This document shows, in pieces, positions 18,282-25,636 of a DNA stretch of 64,000 nt (within the stretch, counting starts at the first letter, position 1; the number at the start of each line of letters is the position of its first letter). Both the position numbers and the translations under genes were made by a program. The notes under the pieces are model-generated. The model saw nothing but the letters and a program-made list of their open reading frames with translations, was not told where the DNA came from and made no database searches. The DNA is taken from positions 22,190 through 86,189 of the forward strand of contig FR882115.1 of the NCBI GenBank assembly GCA_000435635.1. Reading direction: 5' to 3'. This DNA is from Prevotella sp. CAG:1320 (GTDB taxonomy: Bacteria > Bacteroidota > Bacteroidia > Bacteroidales > Bacteroidaceae).

Positions 18282-18971
18282 TCACCAGTTCTTCTCTAAA
18301 GACTTTTTGCGTGGTTGCGACAAAGCTTTCTGTATTTTCCGCTTTGTAGCCTTCTCGCTTTGTACGGCCGCATTGAGCATCTGCTCAGCATTTTCCCTGC
18401 TCATTTTATCTTGGTCAGGCTTCTGCCGTTGGTTTTTATTTTTATCTTTATCTTGGTTTTTATCTTGGTCTTGCTTATTCTGTTTCTTATCTTGCTCTTT
18501 CTTGTTCTTGTCTTTGTTTTTGTCTTGCTGGGGCTGGTTTTTCAATAACTTTTGGCAGAGAGCCAAGTTATACCTCGTCTCATTGTCTTTAGGATTATTG
18601 CGCAAAGCCATTTTGTAAGCGTCTATAGCTTGAGCGTATTGTCTATGGTTCTGCCATATCGTACCTATATTATGATAAGACATGGCTTTCCTCATAGGGT
18701 TCTGTTCCAGCTGTGCCGCCGTAACATATTGCTGCAGCGCCATGGAGTCTTTCTGCTGAGCCATGAGCGCACAAGCCAGATTATAATTTGCTTGGGGATT
18801 CTCCTTGTTTTGGGCTAAGGCCTTTCGGTATTGCGTTTCCGCTTTCACCCACTCGCCTTTAGCATACGCACGATTTCCTTCACGTATCAACTGACGGTCT
18901 GTCTGGGCCAAAACCGTGACAGTCGTCAACGTATGCATAACCAGTAACAAGATGTATATTTTCGTCTTCAT
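18282..18971 (-). CDS. batC: BatC, TPR protein
   Basis: A 229-aa exported protein with a signal peptide (residues 1-22) and three to four TPR repeats (about 28-145: GNRAYAKGEWVKAETQYRKAL, then SYHNIGTIWQNHRQYAQAIDAYKMAL). It ends in a low-complexity Lys/Asp/Gln/Asn tail (about 150-200) and a basic C-terminus. TPRs suggest a scaffold for the VWA partners BatA and BatB. It lies 4 bases after batB and 16 before batD. Confidence 0.88.
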   Translation of the reverse strand: MKTKIYILLLVMHTLTTVTVLAQTDRQLIREGNRAYAKGEWVKAETQYRKALAQNKENPQANYNLACALMAQQKDSMALQQYVTAAQLEQNPMRKAMSYHNIGTIWQNHRQYAQAIDAYKMALRNNPKDNETRYNLALCQKLLKNQPQQDKNKDKNKKEQDKKQNKQDQDKNQDKDKNKNQRQKPDQDKMSRENAEQMLNAAVQSEKATKRKIQKALSQPRKKSLEKNW

Positions 18972-18975
18972 CTGC

Positions 18976-19998
18976 CTATTGCCTCTTGAAAAAATGATAT
19001 TTCCTGAGTATGGGATTTTTTATCTCCAATATACAAGCCTCTATGATCAACACCAATATGGCCAACAGGGCAAAAGCCTGGAATTGCTCATTATACTCAC
19101 TATATATGACCGTATCTGTTTCTCCTCGTTGCAATCTTTCCAGGTCTTCATTCAACAATTCTTCCGCGTCGCTGGTATTGTCTACGTGGATGTAACTGCC
19201 TTTGCCCGCTTGAGCTATCTCCTTGCACATATCCTCGTTGAGGAACGTCATCACTGTGTGGCCTGTGTTATCTTGCAGATAACTGCCATCTTCCATGGGA
19301 ATAGGTGCTCCTTTGGTGTTTCCCACACCCAGCATATACACGTTGATTCCCTTCTTGCGAGCAGCCTCCGCCGCTTCCTGAGCCCCACCCTCATGATTCT
19401 CGCCGTCTGTAATCACGATAATGGCCTTGCCCACCTTGTCTGCTTGGGTAAAACTTTGGGAGGCCAATTCTATCGCTCCCGCGATGTCGGTGCCTTGCGT
19501 CTGGATAAGCCCTGGCGTGATATCTTGCAGAAACATCTTGGCTGATACGTAGTCTGAAGTGATAGGCAACTGTACGTATGCCTCGCCCGCAAAAACTATA
19601 AGCCCTATTTTGTCATTGGTAAACTTATCCACAAGGTTTTCTATCAGCAACTTGCTCTTGTCCAATCTGGACGGAGCCACATCTTGCGCCAACATAGAGT
19701 TGGAGATATCCAAGGCAATGATGGCCTCTATGCCTTTCCGCTTGTCGTGCGTGGTCTTTGTACCCATTTGCGGACGAGCCAGCACCACAACCAATAACGC
19801 TATGGCAACCAATTGCAAGACAAACTTCAAGGTGGGACGATAACACGATATATCAGGCATCAACTCCTTGATGAGCTGAGGGTCACCCAACTTGCGAAAT
19901 TTCATCTTGCGCCTGCGCCAACCGACAAACCGTATCAGGACCAGGACGGGAATGACCAGCAATAGCCAGAGATATATAGGGTCTTCTAATCTTAGCAT
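18976..19998 (-). CDS. batB: BatB, VWA-domain membrane protein
   Basis: A 340-aa protein with two N-terminal membrane helices (near residues 8-25 and 60-75), a von Willebrand factor A domain (about 90-280) and a C-terminal helix. The metal-binding MIDAS motif DISNSM is intact near residue 97, with the TDGENHEGG segment later in the domain. VWA domains bind protein partners through a metal ion. Paralogous to batA directly upstream. Confidence 0.93.
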   Translation of the reverse strand: MLRLEDPIYLWLLLVIPVLVLIRFVGWRRRKMKFRKLGDPQLIKELMPDISCYRPTLKFVLQLVAIALLVVVLARPQMGTKTTHDKRKGIEAIIALDISNSMLAQDVAPSRLDKSKLLIENLVDKFTNDKIGLIVFAGEAYVQLPITSDYVSAKMFLQDITPGLIQTQGTDIAGAIELASQSFTQADKVGKAIIVITDGENHEGGAQEAAEAARKKGINVYMLGVGNTKGAPIPMEDGSYLQDNTGHTVMTFLNEDMCKEIAQAGKGSYIHVDNTSDAEELLNEDLERLQRGETDTVIYSEYNEQFQAFALLAILVLIIEACILEIKNPILRKYHFFKRQ

Positions 19999-20023
19999 CT
20001 TCTCACCACGTTATCATACAAAA

Positions 20024-21022
20024 CTACGGAATCCTCCTAAACCAAGTGACACGCAGTAAAACCTCGAGCAGCAAACAAGCCAACGCCGCGATGGCAAAAG
20101 GCAAGTATGCTTCATAGCGTTTGGCATAATGGCGCACTTGCATCTTGGTCTTTTCCAATTTGTCTATATCGTTGTATATCTTCTTCAACTCACTGTTATT
20201 GGTGGCACGATAAAAATTTCCCTCAGTGGCGGAAGCGATGTCCCGCAACGTCTCGGTATCTATATCTACCTTCATTGTCACATATTGCACGGTGCCGCCC
20301 ACAGGCATAGGATAGGGAGCGACCTTATTGGAACCCACCGCAATGGTATATACCCTGATTCCGAAGCTTTTAGCTATCTCCGCAGCGGTCATAGGTGAAA
20401 TGTCGCCCATGTTATTACTGCCGTCAGTCAACAAAATGATAACCTTGCTTTTTGTCTTCGAGTCTTTCAAACGACTCACGGCATTAGCTATTCCCATACC
20501 GATAGCCGTACCGTCCTCTATGAAACCTCGTTGGGCAATATCAGTGCGTGTATTATGCAACAGTTGCAACAAACTGGCGTGATCTGTGGTCATGGGGCAT
20601 TGCGTAAACGATTCACCCGCGAAAATGGTAAGACCTATATTGTCATTAGGCCTGCTGGAAATAAATTCCGCAGCCACTTCCTTGGCCGCCTCAATACGAT
20701 TAGGCTTCAAATCCTCCGCCAACATGGAGGTGGAAACATCCATGGCCAACATGATATCAATGCCCTCCACTTGCTTATCGTTCCAAGCATTGTGAGTCTG
20801 CGGCCGAGCCATTACCAGCACCAATAGCACAAAAGCCGCGCACCGCAATGCCATGGGTAAATGCACCAACCTAACTCGCAAGCTCTTAGGAGCATACAGG
20901 TAAGCACGGGTATCCCCCATCCGCATAGTGGGCTCGGACTTTTTCCTGTACATGAAATACCATAATATATAAGGTATCAACAACAGGAGCAACAAGAAAT
21001 ATTCTTTGTTGACAAATTCCAT
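20024..21022 (-). CDS. batA: BatA, VWA-domain membrane protein
   Basis: A 332-aa protein of the same layout as BatB: two N-terminal membrane helices, VWA domain with an intact MIDAS motif (DVSTSM, near residue 94) and TDGSNNMGD, then a C-terminal hydrophobic helix. It follows the upstream membrane protein by one base and precedes batB by 25 bases. Confidence 0.93.
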   Translation of the reverse strand: MEFVNKEYFLLLLLLIPYILWYFMYRKKSEPTMRMGDTRAYLYAPKSLRVRLVHLPMALRCAAFVLLVLVMARPQTHNAWNDKQVEGIDIMLAMDVSTSMLAEDLKPNRIEAAKEVAAEFISSRPNDNIGLTIFAGESFTQCPMTTDHASLLQLLHNTRTDIAQRGFIEDGTAIGMGIANAVSRLKDSKTKSKVIILLTDGSNNMGDISPMTAAEIAKSFGIRVYTIAVGSNKVAPYPMPVGGTVQYVTMKVDIDTETLRDIASATEGNFYRATNNSELKKIYNDIDKLEKTKMQVRHYAKRYEAYLPFAIAALACLLLEVLLRVTWFRRIP

Positions 21023-21023
21023 C

Positions 21024-22112
21024 TTACATCATCAATTGCATGAAACCATACACCACGCACGCCACCAAGGCCAAAAAGCCCACTCCCGCCACAATTATAA
21101 AAGCCTGGGTAAGCCGCCTGGTCTTTTGCGACTTCACATCAGCCGCACTCAGTTGCTCTTTCACCCGTTCGTCGTGAACCACCTCATTGGTCTTGGTCTG
21201 GTCTATAAAGTCAATGGCGTTCACCAAATTGCGATCGTTCTCGTTGATCAGCGTTTCATATTTGGCAAATTTCACCAAATCAGCGGTCTGGAAAAGATTT
21301 CTCAGTTCCTCTATCATCGCCTGGTCTTTTTCCTGGCGCAAGCGTTCTATAATCTCCGAGCTAGTCATCTCCATGGCATTGAAGCCAAAGCGCTTCACGA
21401 TATAGCCACGCAAAGTATCGGTTAGCTTGGTATAATACACTTTCTGGCTCTCTTGGCTCTCTACATGTTGCTTCTTGATATCCTCTATCTCTCGCAACGC
21501 GGCCTCGTGGGCAGGAATCCTGCGCACGAAACGTATCTTGGCTATGACAGGCTTGTTCTGACGCAAACGATGAACAAGATACACCAAGACTATCAGCAAC
21601 AAGAGACTTATCACTGACATCACAAACAATCCTTTCCATTCACTCCACAGGAAAGGATTGGGCTGCACTGGTTTCGGGGGATAGAATTTCTCAGGATGCA
21701 GGGTGTCCACTGGTACGGTAAGTATTTTCAGCGCCACCATGTTACCCTTGTAGGTCTTGCCATTCACTTTCACTGGCAAGGGAGGTATGGCATATAACTT
21801 CTCGTCAAACGCCGTGAGCACATAATCCCTGCCTAAGGTAACCATCCCATTATCCAGTTCCGTGGTGTCAATATCCTTTTGCGCCAACACCTCTACTCCT
21901 TCCGTGATTTGCTGCGAAGGCTGGAAGTGGGGCAACAAAGCATTGGTACCTTTCTTCAGGTTCACTCTAAGATGCAACACCGTCTGCTCACCTATGAGCA
22001 TCTGCAGGGAATCTATACGCTGCTCCACTTGAACCTGAGCGGTGGCGAACAACGCATAACCCAGTGCCCAAACCAATACCAATGTATGTCTTATGGGTAA
22101 TCCTTTCATCAT
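21024..22112 (-). CDS. Two-helix membrane protein of the Bat operon
   Basis: A 362-aa protein without a specific family name that I recognise. It has a signal peptide (to about residue 26), a periplasmic beta-rich part of about 140 residues, a membrane helix (LFVMSVISLLLLIVLVYLV, near 165-185), a cytoplasmic helical region that includes the stretch EMTSSEIIERL, and a C-terminal helix. The position between the DUF58 gene and batA is standard in Bacteroidales Bat operons. It probably helps couple MoxR and DUF58 to the VWA proteins, which is inference from context. Confidence 0.8.
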   Translation of the reverse strand: MMKGLPIRHTLVLVWALGYALFATAQVQVEQRIDSLQMLIGEQTVLHLRVNLKKGTNALLPHFQPSQQITEGVEVLAQKDIDTTELDNGMVTLGRDYVLTAFDEKLYAIPPLPVKVNGKTYKGNMVALKILTVPVDTLHPEKFYPPKPVQPNPFLWSEWKGLFVMSVISLLLLIVLVYLVHRLRQNKPVIAKIRFVRRIPAHEAALREIEDIKKQHVESQESQKVYYTKLTDTLRGYIVKRFGFNAMEMTSSEIIERLRQEKDQAMIEELRNLFQTADLVKFAKYETLINENDRNLVNAIDFIDQTKTNEVVHDERVKEQLSAADVKSQKTRRLTQAFIIVAGVGFLALVACVVYGFMQLMM

Positions 22113-22116
22113 TTTA

Positions 22117-22986
22117 TCATGCCCTTTGCTTGAATAACATCAAGAGCGACTTGGAGAAATCCTCATCCGTAGCGATGGAAGTCCAATCGACATCGCTCTT
22201 GGTGAATGTCTCCCGCAACCGCTCCTGCCTCCTTGTGAAATAGCGGGTATGTGCCATACGCGTCTTCTTGCTACTTGTATCCACATACATCTCCATCCCT
22301 GTTTCCGCGTCCTTCACCTTGAGCAGGCCTACGTCCGGCAACGTTTTCGCACGAGGGTCATATACCTGTATCGCCACGACATCATGTTTTTTGTTGGCTA
22401 TGCGCAACGTATGAGAAAAGTCCGCGTTGTCATAAAAGTCACTGATAACAAAAGCCATGCATCTGTGCTTCATCACCCGAGTGAGGTGTTCTAACGCGAC
22501 ATCGATATTCGTGCGCAAACTTCGTGGCTGGAAATCCAATGTTTCCCTAATGATATGCAAAATATGCTTGCGTCCTTTCTTGGGAGGAATATACTTCTCT
22601 ACATGGTCTGAAAAGAAGATAACGCCTATCTTGTCATTATTGAGCAAGGCACTGAAAGCCAATGTGGCAGCTATCTCCGTAGCCATGTCCCGCTTCATTT
22701 GCCGCATGGTTCCGAAATTGAGCGAGCCGCTCACATCTATGAGCAACATCAGCGTCAGCTCTCTTTCTTCCTCAAAAACCTTCACGTAGGGACGATGGAA
22801 ACGGGCGGTGACGTTCCAGTCTATGTCGCGAACATCATCCCCATACTGATACTCCCTCACCTCGGCAAAGGTCATACCCCTTCCCTTAAAGGCAGAATGG
22901 TACTCACCCGCGAAGACGTTTTGGCTCAGCATGCGGGTCTTTATCTCTATCTTGCGTACCTTCTTGAGTATTTCCGACGTATCCAT
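22117..22986 (-). CDS. DUF58 protein with VWA-like fold
   Basis: A 289-aa soluble protein. The DUF58 signature GRGMTFAEVREYQYGDDVRDIDWNV begins at about residue 36 and is followed by an RFHRPYVKVFEEERE segment. A VWA-like MIDAS motif DVSGSL lies near residue 84. DUF58 genes nearly always follow moxR genes; the pair is thought to act as an AAA+ chaperone with its adaptor or client. It starts 20 bases after the moxR stop. Confidence 0.92.
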   Translation of the reverse strand: MDTSEILKKVRKIEIKTRMLSQNVFAGEYHSAFKGRGMTFAEVREYQYGDDVRDIDWNVTARFHRPYVKVFEEERELTLMLLIDVSGSLNFGTMRQMKRDMATEIAATLAFSALLNNDKIGVIFFSDHVEKYIPPKKGRKHILHIIRETLDFQPRSLRTNIDVALEHLTRVMKHRCMAFVISDFYDNADFSHTLRIANKKHDVVAIQVYDPRAKTLPDVGLLKVKDAETGMEMYVDTSSKKTRMAHTRYFTRRQERLRETFTKSDVDWTSIATDEDFSKSLLMLFKQRA

Positions 22987-23006
22987 CGTTATGCTTCACC
23001 CATTAA

Positions 23007-24002
23007 TCAGGGCACCTCCACTTTGTTGATGACCTTGCTGATTATTTCCTCGCTGGTCACATTGCTAGCCTCAGCCTCATAAGAAAGTCCCACACGATGG
23101 CGAAGCACGTCATGGGCAACGGCTCTCACATCCTCCGGCACAACGTATCCGCGATGCTTGATGAAAGCGTACGCACGGGACGCCTTGGCAAGCGAGATAC
23201 TTGCGCGGGGGCTACCGCCAAAACTGATCATGTCTTTCAATTCAACCAAACCGTAGCGGTCTGGGTAACGAGTCGCGAACACGACATCAGCGATGTATTG
23301 CTCTATCTTCTCGTCAATATAAACCTCATTCACTATCCCGCGGGCGTTAAGTATCTCCTCGGCCGTAGTTACAGGTGTCACTTGTGGCAGACTTCCTTTC
23401 AGATTCTCGCGTATGATGAGCTTCTCCTCTTCCAAGGTAGGATAATCGATAATCACCTTCAACAGGAAACGGTCCACCTGCGCCTCCGGCAATTGATAAG
23501 TGCCCTCTTGCTCTATGGGGTTCTGCGTAGCCATCACGAGGAAAGGATTAGGCAGGCGAAAAGTCTTCTCTCCGATAGTAACCTGATGCTCCTGCATGGC
23601 TTCCAACAACGCGCTCTGCACTTTCGCGGGTGCCCGGTTGATTTCATCCGCCAATACAAAGTTGGCAAAAACGGGGCCTTTCTTCACTTGGAAAGTCTCG
23701 TCTTTCTGGGAATATACCTGCGTGCCTATGACATCGGCAGGCAAAAGGTCGGGCGTGAACTGTATACGGCTGTAGTCCGCGTCTATCAATTGCGCCAATG
23801 TCTTGATAGCCAATGTCTTGGCCAATCCAGGGACGCCCTCAAGCAAGATATGCCCATCACTAAGCAAGCCTATAAGCAAAGTGTCTATAAGATGCCTTTG
23901 TCCAACGATGACCCGATTCATGCCCGTCACTAAATTGGTGACAAACTGACTCTGCTGCTCTATACGGACATTGAGCTCACGAATATCAATTGATTCTGCC
24001 AT
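23007..24002 (-). CDS. moxR: MoxR-family AAA+ ATPase
   Basis: A 331-aa ATPase of the MoxR branch, with chaperone-like roles in assembling or activating VWA proteins. Walker A is GVPGLAKT, Walker B LADEINRAP, and sensor 1 MATQNPIEQEGTY. The start MAESIDIREL at 24002 is preferred because the promoter box at 24042-24050 lies just upstream and an earlier ATG at 24071 would precede it. First gene of the nine-gene run that ends with queA. Confidence 0.95.
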   Translation of the reverse strand: MAESIDIRELNVRIEQQSQFVTNLVTGMNRVIVGQRHLIDTLLIGLLSDGHILLEGVPGLAKTLAIKTLAQLIDADYSRIQFTPDLLPADVIGTQVYSQKDETFQVKKGPVFANFVLADEINRAPAKVQSALLEAMQEHQVTIGEKTFRLPNPFLVMATQNPIEQEGTYQLPEAQVDRFLLKVIIDYPTLEEEKLIIRENLKGSLPQVTPVTTAEEILNARGIVNEVYIDEKIEQYIADVVFATRYPDRYGLVELKDMISFGGSPRASISLAKASRAYAFIKHRGYVVPEDVRAVAHDVLRHRVGLSYEAEASNVTSEEIISKVINKVEVP

Positions 24003-24041
24003 AAAATTAAGTGTCCTTTTATCGTTGATTTCAAATTCACC

Positions 24042-24050
24042 GCAAAAGTA
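24042..24050 (-). promoter_or_regulatory. -7 promoter box of the moxR-bat operon
   Basis: TACTTTTGC on the minus strand matches TAnnTTTGC, 40 bases upstream of moxR. No clear -33 TTG. Confidence 0.65.
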
Positions 24051-24212
24051 CTTATTTTGGGTGATATACATCAGATGGGCGCAACTAAATTATATTAAAA
24101 AAACTTCTCAAATCCTACTTTTAAGAAACTTTATAGTCCCTATAAAACAGTCCGTAATGTTAATAAATCGTAATACGGAAAGGTGGCCGCCCTGTGTTTC
24201 GATGATTTTGCC

Positions 24213-24221
24213 TAACTTCGC
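24213..24221 (+). promoter_or_regulatory. Putative -7 box of fabI (TTCGC variant)
   Basis: TAACTTCGC, one base different from TAnnTTTGC, 77 bases upstream of fabI. The same variant occurs before other genes in this window. No TTG is visible at the expected distance. Confidence 0.45.
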
Positions 24222-24298
24222 GGCCGCTATTCACGATTATTGTCGTGAACAACTTAAGAAACTAATTACTATAAATAGGTATATTATCAAGAACTGAA

Positions 24299-25156
24299 AT
24301 GACACAAGATTTATTGAAAGGTAAGCGCGGTATCATCTTCGGCGCGCTCAATGAGGAATCAATCGCTTGGAAGGTAGCTGAAAAGACCGTGGCGCAAGGA
24401 GCCTCCATCACGTTGAGCAACACTCCCATGGCCATCCGTATGGGAACGCTTGACAAGCTAAGCGAGAAGCTCAACGCCCCCATTGTGGCAGCTGATGCCA
24501 CCAGCGTGGAAGACCTTGAGAAAGTGTTCAAGGAGTCCGTGGAATTACTTGGCGGAAAAATCGACTTCGTACTCCACTCTATCGGCATGAGCCCTAACGT
24601 GCGCAAGCATCGCACCTACGATGACCTGGACTATGGATATCTGCAAAAGACACTCGACATATCCGCCATATCTTTCCACAAGATGTTGCAGGTGGCCAAG
24701 AAGCAAGACGCCATTGCCGAGTATGGCTCCGTGCTCGCCCTCACCTACGTGGCCTCACAGCGCACCTTCTTCGGTTATAACGACATGGCCGACGCGAAGA
24801 GCATGCTGGAAAGCATAGCCCGCAGCTTTGGCTACATCTATGGACGAGAGAAAAACGTACGCATCAATACCATCTCCCAATCTCCCACCCCCACCACCGC
24901 GGGCAAGGGCATCAAGGACATGGAAAACCTGATGAGTTTCGCCAACAAGATGTCTCCACTTGGCAATGCCACGGCGGATGAGTGCGCGGATTATTGCGTT
25001 GTGATGTTCTCAGACTTTACCCGTAAAGTCACCATGCAGAATCTTTTCCATGACGGTGGCTTCTCCTCCATGGGCATGAGCCTTCGCGCCATGAACCAAT
25101 ACGCCAAAGACCTCGCGCCCTACGAGGACGAAAACGGAAAAATCATCTACGGATAA
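24299..25156 (+). CDS. fabI: Enoyl-[acyl-carrier-protein] reductase (NADH)
   Basis: Catalyses the last reduction of each fatty-acid elongation cycle. The 285-aa short-chain dehydrogenase fold begins with the NAD-binding segment GKRGIIFGALNEESIAW typical of FabI. The catalytic pair Tyr-x6-Lys is present as YNDMADAK (about residues 160-167), and SQSPTPTTAGKGI follows as the substrate-loop region. Monocistronic, with a strong terminator right behind it. Confidence 0.96.
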   Translation: MTQDLLKGKRGIIFGALNEESIAWKVAEKTVAQGASITLSNTPMAIRMGTLDKLSEKLNAPIVAADATSVEDLEKVFKESVELLGGKIDFVLHSIGMSPNVRKHRTYDDLDYGYLQKTLDISAISFHKMLQVAKKQDAIAEYGSVLALTYVASQRTFFGYNDMADAKSMLESIARSFGYIYGREKNVRINTISQSPTPTTAGKGIKDMENLMSFANKMSPLGNATADECADYCVVMFSDFTRKVTMQNLFHDGGFSSMGMSLRAMNQYAKDLAPYEDENGKIIYG

Positions 25157-25186
25157 CCCCACGCGGGGTTTCCCTGCCAAGAAATC

Positions 25187-25230
25187 AAACGCCCTGGGTT
25201 CGCTTACCGCGTTCCCAGGGCGTTTGTTTT
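25187..25230 (+). terminator. Intrinsic terminator of fabI
   Basis: A 12-base stem AAACGCCCTGGG / CCCAGGGCGTTT with a loop of about 17 bases, followed by GTTTT. Confidence 0.85.
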
Positions 25231-25376
25231 ATGCGGCGGGAAAACGAGGGGGGGAGAAGAAGACTCGCACGATATCTCCTCTAAGCATCGCCCCGCGGAT
25301 ATGAGTTCTTCGCGATATCAAGGCGGGAAGAACGCCGTCACTTTCCAGGACAATCTCCCGCTCAAGGTACCCCATG

Positions 25377-25464
25377 TCAATTCAACTTGTTTTGCTCGTC
25401 AATTTAACTTGTTTTGCCCATCAAAACAAGTTATTTTCCGACGCGAAACAACTTGTTTCGACAA
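25377..25464 (+). repeat. Family A 22-bp tandem palindromic repeats, four units
   Basis: Units at 25377, 25399, 25421 and 25443; core TCAACTTGTTTTG or its inverse AAAACAAGTTATTTT. The array lies in the 480-base gap between fabI and the convergent GH51 gene. The remainder of that gap holds the two terminators and nothing else I can name. Confidence 0.8.
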
Positions 25465-25567
25465 GAGGACACATGTGACGATCTCCTCCCCCATGAATAT
25501 CCCGCTGAGCCTTTCCCTGCTTTTCATGCTAAAAAAAACACCATCCCACTTTCCAAGCAAGAAAAAA

Positions 25568-25593
25568 CCTCCGTCGCAACAGGGCGACGGAGG
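25568..25593 (-). terminator. Intrinsic terminator of the GH51 gene
   Basis: Ten-base stem CCTCCGTCGC / GCGACGGAGG with a six-base loop, followed on the minus strand by a T run. Confidence 0.8.
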
Positions 25594-25636
25594 TCGTATA
25601 CATATAAACGAGCGATGTCTTATAGAACCTCGCACA

